Shown: positions 8,243 through 15,975 of the stretch, piece by piece
Numbering within the stretch: position 1 is the stretch's first letter
Layout of the letters: each line of letters begins with the position of its first letter
Position numbers and translations under genes: made by a program
From: JBBIRG01 sp964410965
Lineage (GTDB): Bacteria > CLD3 > SB21 > JBBIRG01
Assembly (NCBI GenBank): GCA_964410965.1
Contig: CAYPIY010000004.1
Coordinates: forward strand, 62,001-126,000
Direction of reading: 5' to 3'
DNA: 64,000 nucleotides
Notes under the pieces: model-generated
Databases searched by the model: none
What the model saw: only the letters and a program-made list of their open reading frames with translations
Told to the model about the DNA's origin: nothing

Positions 8243-9376
8243 ATGCAACCCCATTTTAACATACTTTCCGTCATTGGAATTATCGGCGTGATCCAGGGAT
8301 TGTTCCTGTCCTTTTTTCTGTTGTTTCACCGATCCGATAACCGGCGCGCGAACATCCTGCTGGCGCTCCTGCTGATCATTCTTTCCGTCGATCTGACCGG
8401 TGTGATCATGGATTACACGCGTTATTATCTCGTGTTTCCAAATTTGTACCTTGTAACGGATCCGCTAGACTGGCTGATCGGCCCGGCATTGTTTTTATAT
8501 GTCTTCGCCCTGACGCAAAAACATTTCACGCTCAAACCGATTCACCTTCTTCACCTGATCCCTTCCCTGCTGTTCTGGGTTCTGCTGATTCCCTTTTTCG
8601 TCCAGGACACGGACTGGAAACTCGCAGAAATCACAAAAGCTTACCAGGCCAGGATGGACGGCGCGGAATCCCAGCGTGAGTTATGGGCAAGGATACTGCT
8701 TGCGCTGTTTTTCTGTACACAGCCTTTCGTTTATATTGTGCTCAGTATCAGGAACCTGAGAAAACACGCCGTTTTGATACGCGAACAGTTTTCTTCCATC
8801 GAGAAGATCAACCTGAAATGGCTGACACGGCTGCTGGTGATCGTCGTGGTTCTGTGGTGCGCCTGGTTTGTGCTGTTTTTCGAATTATCCGACGATGACG
8901 ACATCATCCTGCTGCCTGTTCTTTTTTCTATTGTCGTTTACACGATCGGATATTTCGGCCTCCGTCAGCCGGCCTTATTCAGCCAGACGGCCGAAACCGA
9001 GCCGCAAAAAAAATATGAAAGCTCGAAGCTGACTGCCGAACAGTCAAAGGATTTTCTTCAGCGCATGATCAAGGCGATGGAAGCGGATCAAGTATTCAAA
9101 GACCCTGAACTGACGCTGGATAAACTCGCCGAAGAAATCGACTGCCCGGGCCGGCACGTTTCACAGATCATTAACGAACAATTGAATCAGAATTTTTTTG
9201 ATTTTGTTAACCGCTACCGGATCGAGGATGCTAAGAAATTAATCCGGGAAAAACCGGAATATACCCTTTTGGCGGTCGCTTATGAATCGGGATTTAATTC
9301 CAAATCGTCCTTTAACGCTTCATTTAAAAAATATTCAGGCCAAACCCCTTCTGAATATAAAAAATCTGTCTTATGA
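8243..9376 (+). CDS. Membrane-embedded AraC-family regulator, paralogue of the one at 4002-5081
   Basis: Residues about 5-240 of this 377-residue protein form a seven-helix-type membrane domain (PHFNILSVIGIIGVIQGLFL onward), and residues about 265-377 an AraC-type HTH ending SFNASFKKYSGQTPSEYKKSVL. The order of elements, the REQFSSIEKINLKWL linker and the NQNFFDFVNRYRIEDAKKLI helix match the regulator at 4002-5081, so the pair arose by duplication. It presumably reads a membrane or periplasmic signal and controls nearby envelope genes; the next gene downstream encodes an SMR exporter. No Shine-Dalgarno sequence is evident before the ATG. Confidence 0.85.
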   Translation: MQPHFNILSVIGIIGVIQGLFLSFFLLFHRSDNRRANILLALLLIILSVDLTGVIMDYTRYYLVFPNLYLVTDPLDWLIGPALFLYVFALTQKHFTLKPIHLLHLIPSLLFWVLLIPFFVQDTDWKLAEITKAYQARMDGAESQRELWARILLALFFCTQPFVYIVLSIRNLRKHAVLIREQFSSIEKINLKWLTRLLVIVVVLWCAWFVLFFELSDDDDIILLPVLFSIVVYTIGYFGLRQPALFSQTAETEPQKKYESSKLTAEQSKDFLQRMIKAMEADQVFKDPELTLDKLAEEIDCPGRHVSQIINEQLNQNFFDFVNRYRIEDAKKLIREKPEYTLLAVAYESGFNSKSSFNASFKKYSGQTPSEYKKSVL

Positions 9377-9426
9377 TGTAAAACTAATATAATCAATATA
9401 ATTATTTTTTTTTATCAATAACAATA

Positions 9427-9450
9427 CGTCCGAATTCATGTTTTCGGACG
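9427..9450. promoter_or_regulatory. Perfect 8-bp hairpin upstream of the SMR exporter
   Basis: CGTCCGAA (9427-9434) and TTCGGACG (9443-9450) form a perfect stem with an 8-nt loop in the 158-bp space between the AraC-type gene and the exporter. It is not followed by a T-tract on either strand, so it is a poor terminator, and could be an operator or RNA element. Guanidinium exporters of this type are often preceded by guanidine riboswitches, but the conserved motifs I know of (ACGR loops, the ykkC core) are not visible. Confidence 0.4.
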
Positions 9451-9534
9451 ATATTGACTATAAAAAACATTACATTTGATCGTTATTTTGAACGAGTCTA
9501 TGATAATATGGCTCTAAATCACCGGAGGTTTTGT

Positions 9535-9852
9535 ATGAACTGGATTTATTTAATTATTGCGGGATTATTTGAAATCGGCTGGCCGCTCGGGTTGAAAATG
9601 TCTCAAACTATGCCAAATAAATTTATAGGTATTCTCATTGCCGTTGTATCGATGAGCCTGAGCGGATTATTCTTGTGGATGGCTCAAAAAACAATCCCGA
9701 TCGGCACAGCCTACGCGGTGTGGACGGGTATCGGTGCGGCGGGAACTTTCATCCTGGGGATAATGCTGTACGATGATTCCGCGAATTTCTGGAGAATCGT
9801 TTCGGTCTCATTCATCATTATCGGAATTGTCGGATTAAAATTAACGCATTAG
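9535..9852 (+). CDS. sugE: SMR-family exporter, SugE/Gdx type
   Basis: GGAGG at 9523-9527 lies before the ATG at 9535, giving the 105-residue length typical of small multidrug resistance proteins; the open frame begins 27 codons earlier without a site. Four membrane helices are clear, with the conserved charged residue in helix 1 (LIIAGLFEIGWPLGLK, Glu) and the helix 3 signature IGTAYAVWTGIGAAGTF. The WTGIGA pattern places it in the SugE/Gdx branch, whose characterised members export guanidinium in exchange for protons rather than broad drugs. It works as an antiparallel dimer; a single gene suggests a dual-topology homodimer. It is followed 24 bp later by the acetyltransferase gene. Confidence 0.9.
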   Translation: MNWIYLIIAGLFEIGWPLGLKMSQTMPNKFIGILIAVVSMSLSGLFLWMAQKTIPIGTAYAVWTGIGAAGTFILGIMLYDDSANFWRIVSVSFIIIGIVGLKLTH

Positions 9853-9876
9853 TCAACAGTGCCGCTAGGATCAAAC

Positions 9877-10503
9877 ATGATAAGGCCTTTTACCTATTCC
9901 GACCTGACGCGCTGTGCTGCGATCGTCAATAAAATATGGAATTTCAGCACGAAATTTAAACCGGAACCGCTCTCGGATTTGTTCCTTGATTTTTATACCG
10001 GCGGATCGCTTAGCGCCTCAAACTTAGCGGTCGTGGTCGAAGAACATAATGTCGTCAAAGGATTCCTGTTCGGGAAATGCGGAAATGAAAAACTTATCAA
10101 AACCGGGTACAGCGGTTTATGGGGAAAAATAAAATTCCTTCTTCAACTGTTTTTCCTGAAAGGCGTCAGCCTGAAGAAAAAATGGTATTACCTGAACATT
10201 GCCGCGATTCATGAAAACAACCGGCTCAAGGTTGAGCCTTCAAGAGAAAATGAAGTGAACCTGTTCGCCGTCGATCCCGACACGCAGGGCAAAGGATACG
10301 GTAAAATGCTGATGAATGAATTTATCGCGCATTGCCGGAAAAATAATATTTCACGCGTCACGCTCGACAGCGACAAGGATTGCAATACCGGTTTTTACGA
10401 TCAATTCGGATTTAAAGTTAAAGGCACATTCGATTCACCCCTGCAGAAAGAATATTCGGGAAAATCGGGATTGAGCATTGTATATGAACTTAAATTATAT
10501 TAA
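9877..10503 (+). CDS. GNAT-family N-acetyltransferase
   Basis: The ATG at 9877 is preferred over a GTG at 9859, as AGGAT lies about eight bases upstream and the sequence MIRPFTYSDLTRCAAIV is the normal beginning of this fold. The 208-residue protein carries the acetyl-CoA-binding motif VNLFAVDPDTQGKGYGKMLMNEF (Q/R-x-x-G-x-G/A form) and a C-terminal GFYDQFGFKVKGTF strand. The acceptor (small molecule, protein or antibiotic) cannot be inferred. It starts only 24 bp after the SMR exporter, on the same strand, so the two may be transcribed together. A central insert (residues about 85-130) is longer than in minimal GNATs. Confidence 0.85.
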   Translation: MIRPFTYSDLTRCAAIVNKIWNFSTKFKPEPLSDLFLDFYTGGSLSASNLAVVVEEHNVVKGFLFGKCGNEKLIKTGYSGLWGKIKFLLQLFFLKGVSLKKKWYYLNIAAIHENNRLKVEPSRENEVNLFAVDPDTQGKGYGKMLMNEFIAHCRKNNISRVTLDSDKDCNTGFYDQFGFKVKGTFDSPLQKEYSGKSGLSIVYELKLY

Positions 10504-10541
10504 CATTGCCGATTAAATAAATTAAAAAATGGAGAGTAATC

Positions 10542-11243
10542 ATGATACGTTTCGTTCTTTTATCAGCATTGATCTTCACGGTTCCTTACATTTCCGCACA
10601 GGAAAAAGAAAACAGGAAAAACGAAGGCCGCGGATATTTTATGGTCGGCGGAAGCAGGCTGAATGTCAAACCGCTGAATAACCGCTTCCGGGAACATGAT
10701 TACTCATCGTTATCCGAAAATTTCCTGACGATCGGCGGTGGAGGATACGGTGTCATGCGGCGTTTTCTCATCGGCGGTGAAGGCCACGGTTATATCGGTT
10801 CCGACGCGTCATCGCAGACGTACAGAGCGTCGGTCATGGGCGGAGCGGGATTTTTCAATATCGGATATTCGGTTTATTCGGAAAACAACTGGCTGATCTA
10901 TCCCATGATCGGACTGGGTTTCGGAGGAGTCCAGCTGAATATCCGGGAACGGACAACCCCTTCGTTTGACGATCTGATCGAAGATCCGGGACACGGCTCC
11001 AATTTGTTTACCGGCGGATTCCTGATGAGTTTCAGCCTGGGAACCGATTACCTGATGATACTCAGGGAAAACGATAAAAAAGCGGGCGGAATCGTTATCG
11101 GCCTCCGCGCGGGATATACTTTCGCCCCGATGACCGGGGACTGGATGTTAGACGAACAGCGGATCGGACGAGGTCCTAAAATCGGACTGACCGGGCCGTT
11201 CCTCCGCTTATCTTTCGGCGGCGGCGGATTCAAAAAGCAATAA
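10542..11243 (+). CDS. Predicted exported outer-membrane beta-barrel protein
   Basis: A GGAGAG ribosome binding site precedes the ATG. The 233-residue protein starts with a signal peptide (cleaved near YISAQ) and continues as alternating hydrophobic/glycine-rich strands (FLTIGGGGYGVMRRFLIGGEGHGYIG, YPMIGLGFGGVQLNI, GGIVIGLRAGYTFAPM, GPFLRLSFGGGGFKK) typical of small outer-membrane barrels. It ends in a hydrophobic C-terminal strand but without the usual terminal Phe. No family is recognised and no function is claimed. It is followed 38 bp later by the serine hydrolase gene. Confidence 0.7.
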   Translation: MIRFVLLSALIFTVPYISAQEKENRKNEGRGYFMVGGSRLNVKPLNNRFREHDYSSLSENFLTIGGGGYGVMRRFLIGGEGHGYIGSDASSQTYRASVMGGAGFFNIGYSVYSENNWLIYPMIGLGFGGVQLNIRERTTPSFDDLIEDPGHGSNLFTGGFLMSFSLGTDYLMILRENDKKAGGIVIGLRAGYTFAPMTGDWMLDEQRIGRGPKIGLTGPFLRLSFGGGGFKKQ

Positions 11244-11281
11244 ATCATTTTAATGTTCAAGTAATTAAACGGAATAACCGA

Positions 11282-12385
11282 ATGAAAAAAATATTTTTAA
11301 TCCTGGGTATCATCAGTTTATCCGCCTTGATCGCCTGTGACAGCGACGGCGCGAAAAACAGTCTCGAAGGCATAATCCGCTCATACAAAAATTCCGGGAA
11401 GCATCCCTCCTTAGCGGGAGCGCTTTACAAAAACGGAAGATCCGAAATCTTCGCCGACGGATTAAAAAAAGCGGACGGAACCGATTCCGTCAGCGAATCG
11501 AGCCTGTATCACATCGGTTCCATGACCAAGGCGATGACTTCCACGATGATCGCGGCAATCGTCGAAGACAGCCTGCTGAAATGGAATTCAACAATATTCA
11601 GCATATTCCCTGAAATGACCGGGAAAATACCCGTGAAATTCGGAGCCGTCACACTTACGCAACTTCTGACGCACCGGGCCGGAATATCGCCATTCACCGA
11701 GCTGGAAGATTTTCAGATCGTGCCCGGATTCACCGGAACTCTGCATGAACAGCGTGTCGCGTTCTCAGAATGGGTGATCAATCAGTCGGATTCATCGAAA
11801 ATCGGAAAATATGACTACTCGAACGCCGGATACACCATCGCCGGAGCTATGGCGGAAAAAGTCACCGGCCAGACATGGGAAATGCTTATGGAAAACCGGT
11901 TATTCGCGCCGCTCGGAATCACCGGTTATTATTTTGACTGGCCGGCGGAAAACGGCCGCAATGAACCCTGTGGACATACTTTTGAAAACAAGCATTTCGT
12001 GCCTTTCAATCCCGACAGTTCCCTGCAGTTCCCGGTAATCTTTAACCCGGCAGGGAACCTCAGCATGAACCTCGAAAATTACCTGAAATTCGTCAAGGCT
12101 CATATCGACGGGGCTGAAGGACATTGTCCCCTACTGTCGAAAGAGACTTTCAGATATTTGCATAAAGCGCCTTCGGGAACCTACGCGTTCGGCTGGGATA
12201 CGGGCATCCATTCCGGCAACGGCCAGCCCTACCTGATCCACGACGGATCGGACGGAACATTTTATACCATTGTCATCATTCTTCCGGATATTCAAAAAGC
12301 CGGCGTGGTATTTACGAATAGCTGCTCTGATCCCGCTAATGAATACGCTTTCTATGCGGTTGCGGAAATCATAAATGAACTATAA
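11282..12385 (+). CDS. Serine hydrolase of the beta-lactamase class C / PBP4-like family (lipoprotein)
   Basis: The 367-residue protein has a lipoprotein-type signal (LSALIAC, Cys19) and the serine hydrolase motifs: S80-M-T-K83 (SxxK nucleophile motif), Y179-S-N181 (YxN) and a C-terminal LIHDGSDGTF region that replaces the KTG box (HDG type). Such enzymes include D-Ala-D-Ala peptidases, esterases and peptide amidases, and most are not antibiotic-resistance enzymes; the specific substrate is unknown. It is probably anchored in the outer membrane or at the periplasmic face. It is followed by the DUF5686 gene in the same direction. Confidence 0.88.
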   Translation: MKKIFLILGIISLSALIACDSDGAKNSLEGIIRSYKNSGKHPSLAGALYKNGRSEIFADGLKKADGTDSVSESSLYHIGSMTKAMTSTMIAAIVEDSLLKWNSTIFSIFPEMTGKIPVKFGAVTLTQLLTHRAGISPFTELEDFQIVPGFTGTLHEQRVAFSEWVINQSDSSKIGKYDYSNAGYTIAGAMAEKVTGQTWEMLMENRLFAPLGITGYYFDWPAENGRNEPCGHTFENKHFVPFNPDSSLQFPVIFNPAGNLSMNLENYLKFVKAHIDGAEGHCPLLSKETFRYLHKAPSGTYAFGWDTGIHSGNGQPYLIHDGSDGTFYTIVIILPDIQKAGVVFTNSCSDPANEYAFYAVAEIINEL

Positions 12386-12469
12386 TGAAAAACAGAAATT
12401 TTTCAGAAACTTAAATATGTACCATCCGTATCATCCTGTAAAATTACTAACAAATTATACTGCCCTCAT

Positions 12470-14875
12470 ATGAAAACCATCCTGCCTGTCTGCCTGTTGT
12501 TTCTTTTCACTCATACCTGTTTTTCCCAGTCTCACACTTACCGCGGATCGGTATCGGACGCGTCCACACAGGAACTTTTACCGCTTGCGAATATTCAGAT
12601 CGAAGGCACCTACAAAGGAACGATAAGCAACCGCGAGGGAAAATACGAAATCAAAGTCGAATCGCTCCCTTCAACCCTGCTCGTCAGGTACATCGGGTAT
12701 AACAGCAAACGAATCATGGTCACGGCAGAAACTCCTGGCGAACTGAACATTTCATTGGATCCCAGTCCGGTCGCGTTATCGGAAATCGTGATCACCGGCG
12801 AGGATCCGGGAATGAAACTGATGCGCGGCGTGATTGAGAAGAAGATGCGGTGGAGGAAAGAACTTCAGACGTTCCGGGCCGACGCTTATTCCCGTGTGAC
12901 GCTGTCCAATGACACCATGATCGCAATGATGATGGAAAGCGTCTCTAATGTTTTCTGGGACAAGAAAAAAGGCCTGAAAGAAATCGTCAAATCGAAGCGT
13001 CAGACCGCGAACGTGGATACCGCTTCGCTTTTTTCCGTCACATCCGGAGAAGAGGGCATCGTGAATTTTTATGACGACGACATCAATATCCAGGGATCGA
13101 AATTCATCGGGCCGACGCATCCCGACGCGCTGGATCATTACCGCTTCAAGATCGTTAAAAAACGGGCCATGGACGATAAAACCGTGTACGACGTTGCGGT
13201 CAAGCCGAAATCTCTTCTTCAGCCCTCGTTTACGGGTATGATCGCGGTCATCGACGAGGACTCCGCAATGATTGACGTCAACCTCAAGCCGCACGAACAT
13301 GTCCTTTTCCCGCCGCCGATCCGCGAATGGAACGTGGCCTATAAACAGCAATTCAGCAATTTCGGAAAACTGTTCTGGCTTCCCGTCGACAACCGGCAGG
13401 AAGGCAAAATCAAGATCGGCATCATCGGGCTGGAATTTCCACATTTTCATTACCAGGTCATCACCGGGTTAAATGATTATGCCATTAATACCGAATTACC
13501 CGATTCGCTGTACAAGTCCAAGAAGAAAAGATTCGTGGACTCGCTGACCATCCGCAAGGACAGTATGTTCGTCAGCAGCACGGCGCTGATCCCTCTTACC
13601 GTCACTGAAATCAAGGCGTACGAGACCATCGACAGCGATCTCACCATGGAAAAGGCATTTGAACCGAAGGGATTTCTCGCGAAAATGGCCAAGGTATCCT
13701 CCAATAACGAACGGCGGGGAAACAAGAAAGACAGTTCCGGAATCTTTTCAAAAATGATCAGCCATGTCTCGCCCGATCTCTGGTACAACCGCGTCGAAGG
13801 CGTACACGCGGGCATGGGTTATGAGATCGATCTGACCAAAGACCTGGAAATCGTTCCCCGTGTCGGCTATACAACACCTTTGAAACGATGGTCGTACGGT
13901 GCAGATCTGACGTGGATATGGGGCCGGAAGCCTCGTTATAACGGTAAACCGGGATTTTTAAAAGCCGGTTATTTCAAGGGCCCTGAACATCGGTACTTGT
14001 CTGAAATTCATTCCAAATTCTCAGCCGGTCTTGCCAGTTTTCTCGGCGAACACGATTATTTCGATTATTACTGGAATGAGAAATTTTCCCTCGGCGCGGG
14101 ATACGATTTCCGTAAACTGAACATCCAGACCCGTCTCCAGGCCGTCCAGGAAAAGCAACGGTCGCTGAAGAAGACCACCAATTACAACCTGACAGGAACC
14201 CGGATCGTTCAGCGGCCGAATCCGGCCATTCAGGACGGCATTCTCCGTTCACTGACCTGGAGTATCGGTTACGGCGGCGAGTATATCCCGCTGGGCGTTG
14301 TCTCCCAAAAATACGCTTCGGTCCAGGTCGAGCATAGTTCGAAAAGTTTATTCAAAAGCGATTTCAACTTCACGACTTACCGAGCCGTCGCTGAGTGGTC
14401 ATTCCCGACTTTCTTCCAGCGGCGCTTCTTGTCCAATATGCTGATTCTCCGCGTTACGGCAGGCACCTTCACGGGCAAACTTCCCGTTCAGCGGTTCGGG
14501 ATCGTCGAGGCTGCCCAAAGCTGGTATATGCCTTTCGGCACGCTGAGGACGAATCAGAAATATCCCTATGAAGGCGAACGGTATGCGTCGTTTTTCTGGG
14601 AACATAATTTCAGAACCGTTCCGTTTGAAATCCTCGGGCTGAATTTCCTTGTAAAGAAGAATCTCAGTCTTATCCTTTTCGGAGGTTCCGGACGGACATG
14701 GATCTCCGCCAGGCGATTTGCCGAATTGAAATATGCACCGGTCTATACAGACAAATTTCATAACGAAATCGGTGTGTCCGTCAGCGGTATATTTGAACTC
14801 CTGAGATTCGACATCGCGCGTAAATTCGGCAGTCCGCGGATGTACTACGGACTCAGCATGGCTAGATTGTTTTGA
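12470..14875 (+). CDS. DUF5686 family outer-membrane protein with carboxypeptidase-like domain
   Basis: An 801-residue exported protein. After the signal peptide (to about CFSQ) comes a carboxypeptidase-regulatory-like domain (residues about 22-110; YRGSVSDASTQELLPLANIQIEGTYKGT and LLVRYIGYNSKRI), followed by the DUF5686 region (about 115-800) made of helical and beta segments. The last 350 residues are strand-rich (VPRVGYTTPLKRWSYGADLTW, LSLILFGGSGRTWIS, FDIARKFGSPRMYYGL) and end in a hydrophobic strand with terminal Phe, as in outer-membrane barrels. The molecular function of the family is not established. No ribosome binding site is seen; the ATG at 12470 is the only one that gives the signal peptide. 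Confidence 0.85.
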   Translation: MKTILPVCLLFLFTHTCFSQSHTYRGSVSDASTQELLPLANIQIEGTYKGTISNREGKYEIKVESLPSTLLVRYIGYNSKRIMVTAETPGELNISLDPSPVALSEIVITGEDPGMKLMRGVIEKKMRWRKELQTFRADAYSRVTLSNDTMIAMMMESVSNVFWDKKKGLKEIVKSKRQTANVDTASLFSVTSGEEGIVNFYDDDINIQGSKFIGPTHPDALDHYRFKIVKKRAMDDKTVYDVAVKPKSLLQPSFTGMIAVIDEDSAMIDVNLKPHEHVLFPPPIREWNVAYKQQFSNFGKLFWLPVDNRQEGKIKIGIIGLEFPHFHYQVITGLNDYAINTELPDSLYKSKKKRFVDSLTIRKDSMFVSSTALIPLTVTEIKAYETIDSDLTMEKAFEPKGFLAKMAKVSSNNERRGNKKDSSGIFSKMISHVSPDLWYNRVEGVHAGMGYEIDLTKDLEIVPRVGYTTPLKRWSYGADLTWIWGRKPRYNGKPGFLKAGYFKGPEHRYLSEIHSKFSAGLASFLGEHDYFDYYWNEKFSLGAGYDFRKLNIQTRLQAVQEKQRSLKKTTNYNLTGTRIVQRPNPAIQDGILRSLTWSIGYGGEYIPLGVVSQKYASVQVEHSSKSLFKSDFNFTTYRAVAEWSFPTFFQRRFLSNMLILRVTAGTFTGKLPVQRFGIVEAAQSWYMPFGTLRTNQKYPYEGERYASFFWEHNFRTVPFEILGLNFLVKKNLSLILFGGSGRTWISARRFAELKYAPVYTDKFHNEIGVSVSGIFELLRFDIARKFGSPRMYYGLSMARLF

Positions 14876-14891
14876 TGTTTCAGGAAAGATC

Positions 14892-15866
14892 ATGAATCAG
14901 TTGTTCATACGTTGCCTATCGGTATTCATGCTTATTATGATTACCGGCATCCGATCCTTTTCGCAAAATGACTGGATCGTCTTACCGGCAGGAATTGATG
15001 AAAACCTTCATGACATCGAATTTATGAATGATAGCACAGGTGTGATCTATTCATACGGAACGGGACATGTGTACAGAACCGAGAACGCCGGATTAAACTG
15101 GACCCTGGTCCATCAAACCGATTCCTTATATCTGGAACAAATTCAATTCATTAACCCAACGACAGGCTGGATTTGCGGTGAAAAGGGTACAATACTTAAA
15201 ACTAGCGATGGTGGAAGAACCTGGTCCGATCTGCCGGTCCGATCTGATTCCGGAAATCTATTGCTCTACGGTATGTTTTTTCATAACGAATTGACCGGTT
15301 ATGTTTCCGGCGGCATCATGGACAGGAATAGCAACATTACTCCAAAAATATTCCATACCACTGACGGCGGAAATTGCTGGGTGACGGTTCTGAGCGATAT
15401 TCCGGTCATGGTCCTGAATATTGAAAAACCAAATGAACAAATACTTGCCACGGGACATGGATTCATAATTGAATTCCAGCCCGATAACCGCGCATGGCGT
15501 TACCTTTTCAAAGATACGACAAAAACCGTCGGACAGATACGCGATATCGCCTTCAGCGACGACCAAACCGGTATCGGCGCGAGCTTCAGCGGCAAAACCA
15601 TCACAACCCGTGACGGAGGTAATCACTGGATTATTGAACCGGTAACAACTAACCGTTTGCGAAGTATTGTTCATTGCGACGGCAATCATTGGATCATGAG
15701 CGGCGATGATAGCAACGATGATGGTTCGGTGTTATATGAATCCACAGACAACGGATATTCATGGACTAGCGGCAATGATTTTCCGGATATTCATCGAGTT
15801 ACTTGCAGCTCAAAACACATCTGGATCGCCGGAAAAAAAGGATTTATCGGAAAAAAAATAAAATGA
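14892..15866 (+). CDS. Exported YCF48/BNR-type beta-propeller protein
   Basis: This 324-residue exported protein has a signal peptide (to about RSFSQ) and repeated propeller blades with the YCF48/sialidase pattern G-x-x-G-x-I-L-K-T-x-D-G-G-x-T-W: ENAGLNWTLV, GEKGTILKTSDGGRTW, TTDGGNCWVTV, TRDGGNHWIIE and STDNGYSW. Members of this family act as assembly factors in phototrophs, but in heterotrophic FCB bacteria they are mostly secreted proteins of unknown role. No T9SS sorting tail is present. It is 16 bp after the DUF5686 gene stop, with an AGGAAA site, so they are likely co-transcribed. Confidence 0.8.
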   Translation: MNQLFIRCLSVFMLIMITGIRSFSQNDWIVLPAGIDENLHDIEFMNDSTGVIYSYGTGHVYRTENAGLNWTLVHQTDSLYLEQIQFINPTTGWICGEKGTILKTSDGGRTWSDLPVRSDSGNLLLYGMFFHNELTGYVSGGIMDRNSNITPKIFHTTDGGNCWVTVLSDIPVMVLNIEKPNEQILATGHGFIIEFQPDNRAWRYLFKDTTKTVGQIRDIAFSDDQTGIGASFSGKTITTRDGGNHWIIEPVTTNRLRSIVHCDGNHWIMSGDDSNDDGSVLYESTDNGYSWTSGNDFPDIHRVTCSSKHIWIAGKKGFIGKKIK

Positions 15867-15975
15867 TACATCTCAGGAGTTCTTCTGATGAAAAGCGTTT
15901 GAAATACAGCTCATTGATTAACCGGATAATTTCCATTCACCCTCATTCAAGAATTTATTCCCTCCGAAAGGAATT

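Noticed and set aside
12776..13450. 224-codon leftward open frame
   Set aside because: It is antisense within the DUF5686 gene, rich in Arg, His and Asp repeats with no ribosome binding site.
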